This document shows, piece after piece, positions 46,622-57,710 of a stretch of 64,000 nt of DNA (position 1 is its first letter; every line of letters starts with the position of its first letter). Under the pieces are notes generated by a model that was not told the DNA's origin, searched no databases, and saw only the letters and a list, made by a program, of their open reading frames with translations. Position numbers and translations under genes: made by a program. The DNA is from Megaleporinus macrocephalus. Its lineage: Eukaryota; Chordata; Actinopteri; Characiformes; Anostomidae. The stretch is from contig CM038704.1 in NCBI GenBank assembly GCA_021613375.1, positions 34,241,488 to 34,305,487 on the forward strand, given 5' to 3'.

Positions 46622-48328
46622 TTAGACCAAAGAGGACCAGTGCTTAGATAATGCAGGCTTGGTCTTGCCAGAGCATATGTTAGACATTACCTTTAACACT
46701 GTATGTGGACTGGTCAAATTTAGAGGTGGACATGCTGAACTATCTGAGGCGACTGAGCAGGTGTCAGTTTCATCATTGTCCCTTTCTAGATTTTGCAGTA
46801 TTTGTTCCAGACGTGTCACAACGTTAGGGTCAAGTTCGTCTGTGTTTAATTTAGCACCAGTGTTGTTGCTGTTACGCCTACGCTGATTACTAAATTTTAC
46901 CGAGCCTGTCGAGTTGTGACAACTTGGAGCTTTACCAAAGGAATGTGTTGTTTCGTTAGGATGTTGATTATCCCTGCTACATTTCCGTGTTTGGTAGTTT
47001 TTGGAAAGCGTGTGTTTTATGTCTCTACCTGTGCAGTTTTGGGTTGTACCAGACTCCAGCTGCTGGGAGCGATTACGATTCTGGTTCGATTGCAGAGATT
47101 GAGCGTTGGTACATTCATCAGACACCTGTTGATGTTTTGCAAACCCTTTTAGAGCTAAGTCACACAGTTGCTTACTAGACAAGGTGCGTGGACATGCAGC
47201 AATCCCCAAGTGATAACTTGTGGTAGGGTGAAGGTTTTGGACAAACAGTGTCTTAAAAGTTAAATCTTCCTCCATACCTGGTTCATTTCTAAGACCAAAA
47301 TATGTGTGGAAAAGACGTTTGTAGTACAGTTGAGGCGACTCGACCTTTTGTTGTTTAACCCTTAGAGCTGGTACTAAGCCTGTCTGCTCTGAATGATTTG
47401 AGAATTCCTCTACCAGTGCCTGGCAGAGTGCATCATAGTTAGTTCTGACACAGTCAGACTGTCGCTCAATGAAGCTGCTAACTTCTCGGCTGGAAGTCAC
47501 TTTGATCAGATAGATTTTTGCATCTACTGTAGCATTTGGGAACCTACGCAGGAAATATTCGATGTCATTCAGATAGGCACTGACATTATTAAACCCTTCC
47601 GGTGTTGGTTCGAAGCGGTTTATGTTGCGTGCGATCTTATCTAGCTCCCGGTCTGGGGGATTTGGAGAAGAAATGTGGCCAGAAGGCTGGTGCAGCCTCG
47701 GAGTGGACGTGGGTCCATTCGTCGCAGGCAGTGCAGTTGCACTTCTTTGGGCACCGCTAGGATAAATTTTCATGGTTTGAGGGAGCTGTAGCTCTTCCTG
47801 AACACCACTAAAATTTTCCCCAGAGATTAGTTGTTGTTGCTGAGCTTCCCAAAGTTTAAATTGGGTCTCTTTCAGCTCCCTTTCAGTCCTCAATTGCTGC
47901 TGTTGGGACAACATTAGTTCACGTTTAGTCCTGACTAGTTCTTCTCTAGTGCTGTTATGTTGCAACCTCAACTGACCTAGTTTAGTTTTAGCTTGGTCAA
48001 GAAGTTCAATCGTTCCACGAACGTCATGGTCTAGTTTCTCAGCTCTAGCGCTGGAGGTACCTAGTTCTCTGTGAGTAGCTTTTAGTTGAGCTAGCAGTAC
48101 AATAGCCATTTTACCTAATGTTTTGGTTAGGTCTTGACCTTCGTTGCTAGTAGCTGTAGATTGGGTTATACAGTCTAGCATCAGTGGCTCTAGGTTAAAG
48201 GCGCAGGTGTTTTGGATACCGGCTGAGTAGTTTGGCAGCAGGTCTGTAGTTAAGTCCTTCAACATTGCCTCTGCATGGCACAGTGGGTCTCTGCTTCTGG
48301 CAAAGATTGACTGGGGTTCACCCATCAT
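46622..48328 (-). CDS. Gag-like structural protein, 568 aa
   Basis: This intact ORF starts with MMGEPQS and is the main product of the element. Residues about 90-170 form a long coiled-coil-like stretch (KLDHDVRGTIELLDQAKTKL; EELVRTKREL). Residues 171-230 are a Pro/Ser-rich linker. Residues about 235-400 resemble a Gag capsid region: RFEPTPEGFNNVSAYLNDIE, IYLIKVTSSREVSSFIERQ, YYKRLFHTYFGLRNEPG and a GIAACPRT segment. The tail (400-500) is basic and Asn/Gln-rich without a CCHC zinc knuckle, then acidic to the stop. No frameshift or readthrough into pol is possible because no pol frame exists. Position after a tRNA-Lys primer site supports Gag. The superfamily is inferred, not proven. Confidence 0.75.
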   Translation of the reverse strand: MMGEPQSIFARSRDPLCHAEAMLKDLTTDLLPNYSAGIQNTCAFNLEPLMLDCITQSTATSNEGQDLTKTLGKMAIVLLAQLKATHRELGTSSARAEKLDHDVRGTIELLDQAKTKLGQLRLQHNSTREELVRTKRELMLSQQQQLRTERELKETQFKLWEAQQQQLISGENFSGVQEELQLPQTMKIYPSGAQRSATALPATNGPTSTPRLHQPSGHISSPNPPDRELDKIARNINRFEPTPEGFNNVSAYLNDIEYFLRRFPNATVDAKIYLIKVTSSREVSSFIERQSDCVRTNYDALCQALVEEFSNHSEQTGLVPALRVKQQKVESPQLYYKRLFHTYFGLRNEPGMEEDLTFKTLFVQNLHPTTSYHLGIAACPRTLSSKQLCDLALKGFAKHQQVSDECTNAQSLQSNQNRNRSQQLESGTTQNCTGRDIKHTLSKNYQTRKCSRDNQHPNETTHSFGKAPSCHNSTGSVKFSNQRRRNSNNTGAKLNTDELDPNVVTRLEQILQNLERDNDETDTCSVASDSSACPPLNLTSPHTVLKVMSNICSGKTKPALSKHWSSLV

Positions 48329-50491
48329 GTTTAGTTAGTTAAGCAGGTGGGTTTAAATTACGACTTGAGTTTAAAATTTAGTGCTTCTAAATTTTCACTC
48401 GTATCTGTGTTTAATCCAGCTACTTCGGATTGACCCAATATACAGTGGTTAAACTGTTTTAACTCGTCCTGTGGGAGAGTTTCTAAGGGTTTTAAGTAGT
48501 AATTGGAGAGCTTGGTTGCTGCAGTGGTCACAACCAGCAAGAATTTAGATGATTCCTAAGGAATTTAATGCCTACCTACGTGGTGTTCGAGTAGGATACT
48601 AGTAATAGTTAAGTGGAGCAAAACGAACAAAATTCTATTAGACTGTGAGAGACAGGCTTGAATTATGTCGTTCAGATCGCTAGAGGATGCTAGGAGTTAA
48701 CACTATGGCTAATTCACTAGCTGAATACCACAGGGGCGATACAACTTTAACAGTGAGGACCAGCGGAAGCAGATATTAATATAAGCTCGGTCAAATAACT
48801 TCAGTCCGAACAGTACTCAAAATCAGATATGCCTGGGGTTATCTGAGAATGAAAATTTAATTTCGGTGAGAGTATATGCGTTGAGGAAGTGCTATGACAC
48901 TTATGCAGCTTATATATATCTAACCTCAGCTATAGTTTCACAGTTAAAGAGACTAGTTATGGTATATTGGACGGAGAGCGGCGGCTCAGAATAAGATATA
49001 CTTAGTTTTGTTAAGCATACTTAAGCAACAGTCCAATACTAATAAAGTCTTGATGAGTACACTGAATACTTAGGAAAGTCATTCAGGATGAAAGAGGTTT
49101 AGCGTACAGTTAAAGCCGTAGAAGGATTATTATCCAATAACCAAAGTTAATTGGATCATAAAATAGGACAGCTAAAATTGGTTGAGGAAAAGGTAGCTCA
49201 CTATGTGAGAACGGTGTACCTCAACATGAAAGGTGTTGAAGAGCAGCTACGAAATAAAGAGAATTCTTCTGTGTCAGATAATTTAGTCAATTTCATCCGT
49301 GGCGATCTATGACAACATTTGATTAAAGATTGGAAACAATCTTCCTTTAAATGCTTAATGATTAAGTAACAACAAGAAGCCAAGGCAGCTGTAACTTAAC
49401 ATGTGTCACTGATGAAACACGGATGATTTCCCAAATTAATCTTTCACGATTTTCTCAATATTGTGAATCTCTGAAGATTCTGTCAATCTGTTTGTCTAAA
49501 TACAGTTATCCGCAGTTATTCATCAATGGGTGATGGCCGAAAGTAAACTGTATGAAACACACAGATGGTGCTTAGCTTAAGTCAAAACGAGTATAGCGAA
49601 AGTGGGCTATGCTAAGTTGCTAATGGTAGCCCTAGAGGGAGCCAGAGAATTAGGGCCTGATTCCTACTGAGCTTCTTAAAAGCTGCAGTTAATAAATTTG
49701 GCCACCAGATGGAGCCAGAGGGCACTAACTTACAGACAGGAGAGTAATTTTCTGGAATTTCTGGAATTTCCATTTCTGGAATTCGCAGTAAATTGAACGC
49801 ACATAGTATGTAGTGAAGTAACGGAATTCGCGTTACTTATTAAGGTGCATGACACGATATGCATGCAATACGAATTTAATATTAGAGTACTCCAAACAGT
49901 GCACCGTTGAACAACCTCCCTTGTTCAATACTAAGATTGGTTCATAAGTTTATGAACACTGCACATAATTTAGGAATAAAATTAACAATTGCTCACACCA
50001 CTCATAGTCCTGCTATGCTGGCTGAATTGTATAGGGGGCAGCACTTAGGATGCTAGGCTAACCTCCAGGTTAGCCCCAGGAAGTGAAGCTATAACAGGAA
50101 GTGACTAGGTAGCACATGGGCTAACAGGAAGTTGGACATTAGCTGTAAGCTAACAGGATATGCTAACAGTGTTTGCAGGAGGCACCATGTGGTAGCCTGT
50201 TAAGCCAATAAGCTAACTGGGGTGCTAGCGTATTAAGCTCACTCAGGAATGCTGGTTTTTACCCGCATGTACTGTTAGCAGTGTTCACCAAAAGGCTAAT
50301 AAGCTAATCACGTGGTGACTATGCTAAGCTAATCGGCTAACGCTAAGCTTATTGTCTACCAGGAGAGCTGTTCGCTGCTGGGGAATAGCCAGGCGTTAGC
50401 GCGTTGAGCTAATTAGCTTTATCTCCCACGTTTTTTATGGTTAAGTTTTAACAATATTATATACACAAGTGTGAGGATTTGATTTACTCAA
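48329..50491 (-). other. Long 5' leader of the gag-only element
   Basis: About 2.2 kb separates the primer site from the Gag-like start codon, far longer than most retroelement leaders. Only short frames occur (such as 60 codons at 48540-48358). The part nearest the primer site, 50020-50420, is packed with GCTAA/TTAGC words. Packaging or splicing signals would be expected here. Confidence 0.6.
50020..50420. repeat. Cluster of GCTAA/TTAGC words in the leader
   Basis: About 18 occurrences of GCTAA or its complement TTAGC lie within 400 bp, often as AAGCTAAC or GGCTAAC and in both orientations, allowing many small hairpins (for example GCTAACCTCCAGGTTAGC near 50057). Confidence 0.7.
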
Positions 50492-50509
50492 GTCCCTGTT
50501 CGGGCGCCA
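50492..50509 (-). promoter_or_regulatory. Primer-binding site complementary to tRNA-Lys3
   Basis: Minus strand TGGCGCCCGAACAGGGAC, 18 bases, matches the 3' end complement of vertebrate tRNA-Lys (UUU), the primer known from lentiviruses. It lies six bases (TTATAA) inside the end of the 5' LTR, so minus-strand DNA synthesis would start here. Confidence 0.92.
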
Positions 50510-50515
50510 TTATAA

Positions 50516-52434
50516 TGTAACGTAACTAGGGGTATTTATTTAATCCACCAATTAATTAATCGAATTAATTAATTTAGATGAATCAAATTTACCCTTATAA
50601 AATATTAAGTTTCTGAGGTTGAGGTTGGTTTGAGTTCAGGGATCCACACACTGGTAATAATATTGAAAACACACCAAGACTAGCTTATATAAAAGAGGCT
50701 TTATTAGATAAACACATCAAAAGTATGTATATATATTAAATAAAAAGAAAAAGAGATAAAAAGGGGTGAAAGAAAGGAACCTAGACTAAAAGAAAGCAGA
50801 ACTTGCTATGCACTCGGACCGGACCACGACAGATGTCTGCGCATGCGCGTGTCTTACTGCATTTCTGTCTGAGGGAAGCGGCGGCGGTCTCATTGGTGTA
50901 GACATCAAAGGCATCTCCGCTAAACTGGGTGAGGCGTTGGTTGCCTCGGTGACGGCGGGCCGGGTGGACCTCTACTGCGCATGGGCGGTTTGGTTGCTTC
51001 GCGCGAGTCACGTGGTTCGCACACTTAGGCTGCCGGGCGACGCGCTGGTTGCCTCGGTGACGGCGGGCCGTGCAGACCTCTACTGCGATGTGCAGTTTGG
51101 TTGCTTCGCGCAGATCACGTGGTTCGCGTACTTGGGCTGCAGGGCGACGCGCTGGTTGCCTCGGTGACGGCGCGCCGTGCAGACCTCTACTGCGCATGTG
51201 CGGTTTGGTCGCTTCGTGCGCCTTGGTTAGATGAATGAAGCACGACTCACGTGCGCACGGTGAACCATTCACCAAACGAAACTTAACTGAACTTGAGTGA
51301 CGGGGCTGTGTAGACCGTCTCAGCTGATCTTCATTCTCCGTGAAACTACCGTCTTGTGGAGCTGTTGCGGGTTGACCTCAGTTCAACCCCTGTCGGCTCT
51401 CTCGCGAGCGGCTTGGTTTAGGCCATGTCGTTGCTTCCGCAGTTCCGCGGCTGGAAAGCCCCGGATGAAGAGAGAAGTCTGCCTCTAAGGGCCGACGCCC
51501 TGGAACTCCTTGGAGTTCCAACAGCTTGCCGTCTTTGTCCAGAGTCAAGGAGAAGAGAGAAAAGTTGAGAGAGGTATCTCTCGTTTATAGAGCTCCTGAA
51601 GGGGGAGGGGTGACGTGGAGGCCCCCCTCTCATGCATATGCATCACTCGTGTTTGTCACAAAGCCAAGCGCATCACACTATCCTGATTGGCTGAGGGCAA
51701 AGCAGGCATCTTTTGAACTTTGAATCTTACATACCAGAGGAGAATACCGATTCAAACAGAATTAAAGAAAAGAAAACAAAAGAGTAGATTAAAATGGAAA
51801 TAAACATAAATCTCCAATTGAAATCATGTGTCCTGCGTTCATCTGAGCTGCTGTAAATGTTTTGGTAAACGTAAGGATTTAAGTAGATCTTTAAGTTTAC
51901 TAAATAAACTTACAAAACTTTTAACACACCGCTAAATTCTACCACTTATAACCACAATCAAACTTGTATATGAGGTTATGAAAACATTCAAACATTCAAA
52001 GGTTCATTTGGCGTAAATCGAAAGTTTTAGCTTGGATCAAACTCAGAGAATTTTGCTTGGAAAATCGAAGGTCTTGGAGAGAGAGAAGGAAATTAAAAGA
52101 CACAGTGTAGACATAAGGTGGACACATAACTTTACATATTTCACTGCCACAAATAGAGGAACATTTCTATGAAAAGTTAATTTGGCTTATAAAGTCTGGT
52201 CCCTGCTACTGGTGTCAGCAGGAAGTGGGGGTAGGAGTTGAGGGGTCATAAATAGTTTTAGCCCTGTCTTATCTGATTTTTAGGAAGGATGAGAGGGGGT
52301 GGTGTGTGTCTGTATGAGAAGACTTCTTTGTCTCTGGAAATCGCTGGTTGACACAAAGTCTTAGAACAGACAAAATATGCTGTTCGCCAAATCAGAAAAA
52401 GTCAATGTATGGGTTTTGTGCATGGATCGCTACA
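50516..52434 (-). repeat. 5' LTR of the gag-only element
   Basis: At 1919 bp this is the complete LTR: plus strand TGTAACG at 50516 to GCTACA at 52434. On the minus strand the TATA box is at 51589-51584. By eye roughly 15-20 substitutions and a few small indels separate it from the 3' LTR. Confidence 0.9.
51584..51589 (-). promoter_or_regulatory. TATA box of the 5' LTR promoter
   Basis: Minus-strand CTCTATAAACGAG, with GC-rich sequence upstream and a pyrimidine-rich stretch downstream (TCTCTCAACTTTTCTC). It would drive the Gag-like transcript. It is the only clear TATA box seen in the LTR. Confidence 0.6.
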
Positions 52435-53397
52435 TATTCATATTTCATGGATATAAACGTACATTCCCTTACTAAAATCAAACAAACATGGGAGACCGAA
52501 CTGGGCTTCCATCTATCTGAGCAATCTTGGGAAAAGCCAATTAATAGTGTACGTTTTGTCGCACCTTGTGCCAGATTTCAACTTATTCAGTTTAAAGTAC
52601 TGCATAGAATTCATCGTTCTAAGTCTCAATTGTCTAAATTCTATCCTGGGGCAGTTACTGACAAATGTGAGAGGTGTTCCTCTTCTCCCTGTCATCTAAC
52701 CCATATGTTTTTTTCATGCCCCAGTATTTATAAATTTTGGTCCGATTACTCTAAAATAATGTCTGAAGTTATTGGTGTCAGTATCACTATCTGTCCACTC
52801 ATAGCAATTTTTGGTCTTTCCTCAGGATTGCCAATTTCACAGGCTCAGTCGGATGTTATAGGTTTTTCGTCATTGATGGCCAGACGCTGTATTCTTTTGC
52901 TATGGAGGTCCTCTAAACCTCCCTCGATTTCAATGTGGCTCCGTGACATGACTCATTTCCTTAAATTGGAGAAAGTTAGATTTACTTTGAGGGGACATAC
53001 TTCAAAATTTTACGATAAGTGGAATCCCTTCTTGTCGTATTTTGACTCACTTAAATCTTTGCCATCAGAATAATTTTCCCTCCACGACCCCCCTTTTTTA
53101 TCATTATTATTACTATTTTTACTATTTTTTCTTTATTTTATTATTATTATTTTTTTTGTATTTATTTTTTATTTTTTATTTTTTCTTTTCCCTTTTATTC
53201 TCTCTCTCTTTTACGTTTTTGTCCTGCTGTGTGGGTATGTTTGTGTATGTGTGCGTGTTTGTGTGAGTAAGTGGTTTGGGGTTCAAAACAAAGAAAAACT
53301 GAGGTTGTTTCTATTTAGTGACATTTGAATTGTGTCTTGTGACATAATGCTGGCATGTAATTTCTTGTGTGAGACTCCTCAATAAAAAAAAAAAAAA
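52435..53397 (+). mobile_element. L1/Tx1-type LINE, 3' part
   Basis: Continuation of 40789-43305 beyond the inserted LTR element. It encodes the ORF2 C-terminus: IKQTWETELGFHLSEQSW, VRFVAPCARFQLIQFKVLHR, then CERCSSSPCHLTHMFFSC, the cysteine-histidine motif typical of L1-group LINEs, and a final KWNPFLSYFDSL. The frame ends with TAA near 53071. A T-rich 3' untranslated region leads to AATAAAAAAAAAAAAAAAT (poly(A) end) at about 53381-53397. Confidence 0.88.
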
Positions 53398-54009
53398 ATC
53401 TTCTGATCCAGTGTGGAGTGGATTTGGTTTGAGAAAAAAATGTTTCACCTTTAAAATTTGTCCCTTGATCAGACCAAAGTCTGTATGGACGTCCACTGCG
53501 CGCCACGAACCTAGAAAGGGCCATCCGAAAACTGTCTGTATACAGTCAAGTAAGCCAATATGAATGCATCTTGTTGTTTGACCTTTAAATAGAATTCCCT
53601 ATCTTTTCTCTGTCTTTCGGCCATGGCTATTAACAAACGGCCCAAAGCAGTCCGTCCCTGTGGACAAAAAGGGAGGAACCACTGTGGCATAAGCTTCCAT
53701 TGTAGCAGTGGATCAGGAGTTTAATTAAGGAATGGTCAGGAGCCAGTACTATTGGATGAATGGATTCCAGTCCAAATCTGGTTGAATTTCCCCATCTCCC
53801 ATCAGCTGTGATGAGTGTAGTATGAGGATCATACTCATGTGAAAGGGCAGAAAGTCTACAGGAATTTGGAATGGGTTTATCTGCCTTCAATGCTTGCACC
53901 TCCTCAGGGAATTGTTTTTGTTGGGCATGAGCTATTAGCATAAGCTCTACTTTCTGTCTGTTTAGACCAGGCATGGTAGGGGACAATGAGCGATATGCTT
54001 CCTGTATGA
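53398..54009 (-). pseudogene. BEL/Pao element, integrase part
   Basis: On the minus strand, 54009-53630 encodes RQKVELMLIAHAQQKQFPEE, VQALKADKPIPNSCRLSAL, HEYDPHTTLITADGRWGN and HPIVLAPDHSLIKLLIHCYN, the pre-integrase and zinc-binding region of BEL/Pao Pol. Further on (53524-53400) come RFVARSGRPYRLWSDQGTNF and KG, an integrase core block with a catalytic Asp. The core between them is partly lost. The hAT copy at 54010-55175 separates this from the rest of Pol. Confidence 0.75.
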
Positions 54010-55175
54010 CAGAGATCCCTAATAGGTGGACCACGGCCTGGGCCCAGACCCAGGCGTTGTCCAATGCAGACACAAACCGATTAACTATTGAGAAATATTT
54101 TATTTTGACTGTGGTAATGGTACGGTATACGGGCTTTGCAGAGCAACGAACACACAGACCAATCGCATGCATTGTAAGATTACCAAAGGCGCTCCTCAGC
54201 CAATCAGATATGTGCAGAATCGGGAGTGTGCCCAAACCAGGGAGGTACAAAGCAAGAGCAGCAGTCGAAGAATAAACCAAGTCAGAAAGGCTCATTTAGA
54301 TGGTGTGCTCTGAAAATAGAATTATTGACTGCGAAAAAAGACTTTTGAACCAGGAATGGACAGAGACATATATGTTTATTCTTCCCTCTTCCAAACCAAC
54401 ATGTCTCATATGTTCTGAGACTGTGGCACATATATCTCATACCCGTCCATCCATTATCTTCCGCTTTAAACCGCTAGTTGGGGTTACGGAAAGGGACTGA
54501 AGCCAATCCCACCATCATCGGGCAAAGGTGAAGTACACCATAGACAGGTCATCAGTCCATCGCATGGCCAACATTGACGCACACACTTACACCAAAGGGA
54601 AATTTAGAGTGACCGATCAACTTAACATGCATGTGTTTGGACTGTGGGAGGAAACCAGAGTACCCGAAGGAAACCCACCCAAAGCACGGGGAGAACATGC
54701 AAACTCCACAGAGAACGACCCGGATATCTCATATGTGTGTGAGAATGGCCCTAACACAGTTTCAGCCCAGATTTAAAGTCCTGGCTGGACAACCAAAGCT
54801 CACTTCTCTCACTAGATAAGAGAAAGTGTGAGAGAGGAAATAATCTGTTAAGATGTCAAATTAAGTTAACAAGACTAAACATTTTATTTACTTTTTCTCT
54901 TAAAAAGCACTTTATGATGCACTTTTGTTCAAAAGCATTTTTAATGCAGCCCTTGTTTTTACTTGAAGTTAGGAAAAAACATGTATTTGAAATTTTATTC
55001 AGCATGAACAATTTATTCAGTACAGCATTTAAACCTATACATATTAGTGAAATATTCTGAATGGTATATGTAATTTATTTTGTTATTCAGTTGCTGATAC
55101 CAAAATGCTGATACTAGGCTACTCCAATATACAAAATATGGCACTGAATCATAACACAAGTTAGAAATTATGGTG
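54010..55175 (-). mobile_element. Non-autonomous hAT transposon, copy 2 (nested in BEL/Pao)
   Basis: The reverse of copy 1 (5782-6964): the left end CAGAGATCCCTAATAGG corresponds to its CAGGGGTCACTAATAGG terminus, followed block by block to AATTATGGTGGGCC at the right, where the last part of the other terminus is missing. It contains the same embedded LINE-tail block (54432-54725) at the same junctions. A target duplication cannot be read because one end is lost. The frame at 54295-53630 crosses its edge and is a chimera. Confidence 0.75.
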
Positions 55176-57308
55176 GGCCAAATGGCTCTATGGAGTTCAG
55201 TCCAACTTGAAAGCTTCCCTGGATCTGGCAGTTGAACAGACAAATCGGACTGTACATTACCCCAGAACGTTTCTCTCAGAAGATTCTGATAGAGGAGGCT
55301 TACCTGGCCAGTGTCCTTGTTTGTGCTGTAAGAACTCCATGATTTCACCTGAAAGTTAGATGACAAACCTGAGAGAGTGAGGCCTCTTGTTAAATCATCT
55401 GCTTCATCATATGCTTTCCAATATATTACTGTTATTCGGTTGGCCACAAATGTTTTATAACGGCAGGCAAGGGCGTAGAATTAGCATGGACGGAAGTGAC
55501 ATGTCCCCACCAATATCCAGTGATTATTGAACTGTTCCCACCAATAATTTGATCCCCTCCAAATAAAAACCCTGATCTGTTAACGTCTCATTAACCTAGA
55601 GGTGCAGAAAGGTTTAAATCATGTTCTCTATTCGAGTATCTACTCGAGCTAGGTTTTGGCATGCAGCATACAGCAGACTAAAATCATCTATAGCTATGAA
55701 TAACATGGTTTGGAAACTGTCAGTTCTCTTACAGTCTTCCAGAGTACCATGTCTAACTTAGGTTGAAACTCTCTAAGTCAGAGAAAACTGCAGCCTTGTG
55801 CATGGATATTATTAGCCTTCATAGGCTGTCAAGTTGACATGTCTAACATTAGAATTTTGGTAACACACCATAACTTTTCACTCTAAGGGTACTGACATTG
55901 GTTTAATTTTTTTATTTAAAAAGGGCAACAGTATCTGCATAAAAAATGTTATACAATTTTATTGAGATAAGATAATAAGTATTTAGTCTTTAATTAAATT
56001 ATGAATTGTTATTAATTTAAAAGCACATAGAATAGCATTTGTAGTACATCAGTCCTTTATCGTTATATCATGGAGCAAAGAACATACATTGGGGGCCACC
56101 AATGTCAACAGCAAATCCACGATCTTGATGACAGTTTTCAGATTTGATCCATGTTAGAACAGTTGTAGAGACAGACCACAGGAATACATGATCCAGCTGC
56201 ATGATCAGTTCCATCTGAATTAGTTTAGCCAAATGAACTCCTGATACAGCAGCAAGTAATTCCAACCGTGGTATGGACAAAGTTTTCTTTGGAGCTACTC
56301 TAGATCTTGCCATAACAAAAGTGACACGAATAGTTCCACAGCTATCTACGGTTCTAACATAGGCTATGGATCCATAGGCTTGTTCAGAGGCATCACAGAA
56401 TACATGCAATTCATGACTCATGACTCACATGGTCTCCACAGAAGGTGGTATACCATCTGGGGAAGTGCATTTAGCTTCTATTAGAGGAGGGTTACATAGA
56501 ATTTTTCGCCCTGTACTATGCAGTAATGGCAATACAGCTTCCTTTTTTGGAATAGAGAGTGAGTGTGCTGTCATACCTTTGTATTCCGTTAATCTCCATA
56601 GTTTTGGTTTTTCTGCCAATATTTCTAGGGCTCTTTTGTCCTGTTTTAATCGAGTACCATCCACAATGCTCTGAAAGGGTAGCACATCAACTTTCACAGT
56701 AGACGTGTACATGCATTTTGTATGTTTCTTCATGTGGGTATGAATGGCCTTGTGGTTCAGATTTGATTTTCTCAATAGGAGTTATCAAATAACAGTTGCC
56801 TGCACCACTGAGCAGCAATGGAGTGACAGCTTCAAAATCTGGCAAGTGCAATCCTTCCAAATGTTTATAGTACCTCTGTAGGTCTTGCATGGGATAGTCA
56901 TGTTTGGTCAATGTCAGTACTGGAGAACAAAATGCAGCTTTGATGACATGCCTTTGAGAAGTATCCGTCTTTGCCGCAATGTTGAAGTTCCAGTACTTCA
57001 GATGGACCATCCAAATGTAGTGCCTCAACAGCTTAGAATAAAATCATTGTACGTTCAGAACCATCATCTAAAAGGGTATACGTTTCACAAGACTGACCTT
57101 TGTAGCTGAGCACTACATGTACAATCTTCAGCAACACTCCAGGTGAATAGTTTTGTGGGTTTATAAAAAGCTTTTGGAAGGTACCTGTAACTTGTCTCTT
57201 TGTTGGCTTAGCTCTTTGTTCTCTCCTTCTCCCAAATGATTGCCTTGAGATTGTGGGCTTGGTTTCTAGAAAGAACACTTTTTTGCCCGATGGAGCATTG
57301 CACAACAC
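55176..57308 (-). pseudogene. BEL/Pao element, protease to RNase H
   Basis: Minus-strand frames give, in Pol order: 57308-57033 a protease-region piece (SCETYTLLDDGSERT), 57028-56687 the protease-to-RT linker (YPMQDLQRYYKHLEGLHLPD; VTPLLLSGAGNCYLITPIE), 56775-56425 a fragment near the RT start and, 56421-56068, RNase H (HVFCDASEQAYGSIAYVRT; ARSRVAPKKTLSIPRLELLA; TTVLTWIKSE), then 55447-55180 DEADDLTRGLTLSGL. The reverse transcriptase palm is mostly deleted. Stops and frame changes are scattered throughout. No LTRs were recognised. Confidence 0.8.
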
Positions 57309-57710
57309 AATCCAGAATTCCTAATCCACTCCTTCAGCTCATCAGAATTCAGCCTTTTGATTTTGGACAGTAAGTCAATGTGTGGTGCTTACACTGTGCA
57401 TTCTTGTTCTTCAGTGACCAGACTTGATGCTTGGTCTGTTGGTGAAAGCATGCAGTAGGAGCTGGGAGAAAGGATTCCCTTTTGAGAGGCTTAACTGATG
57501 GTGGTCTGTATGGCTTCGTACTTTTTTACCAGCTATGACCCCTGAAGCTAGAGCTTGACATTGTGATTCTTCTTGCAGCCGAGTACTGAAGTCTATGAGA
57601 TTATATTGACTGTAAGGGTGATGTAACTATATATATCTTGCACATTTGGCAATTTGGTCAGTTGGTAATTTACTCAATAATTGTTGGACATGGGATGAAC
57701 AAGCTGACTA
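57309..57710 (-). other. Probable BEL/Pao Gag end, heavily decayed
   Basis: Upstream of the protease piece, minus-strand translation with frame changes shows a SDELKEWIRNSGLC-like stretch and short Cys/His words such as AQCKHHTLTYC, as in BEL Gag zinc knuckles. The case is weak. Confidence 0.35.

Larger units (their letters stand above)
43306..52434 (-). mobile_element. Gag-only LTR retroelement with 1.9-kb LTRs
   Basis: Two direct copies, 43306-45189 and 50516-52434, differ at only about 1% of sites and enclose 5.3 kb. On the minus strand the order is 5' LTR (right copy), primer-binding site (50492-50509), leader, Gag-like ORF (48328-46622), a second ORF (46372-45815), polypurine tract (45200-45190) and 3' LTR (left copy). 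The full LTR starts TGTA and ends TACA. No protease, reverse transcriptase, RNase H or integrase is found in the 5.3 kb, so it must borrow enzymes. It sits inside an L1/Tx1 LINE. The superfamily (Ty3/Gypsy or retrovirus-like) is not settled. Confidence 0.9.

Noticed and set aside
53630..54295. 221-codon frame as a single gene
   Set aside because: It crosses the edge of the hAT copy at 54010: the first part is transposon sequence, the rest BEL/Pao Pol.
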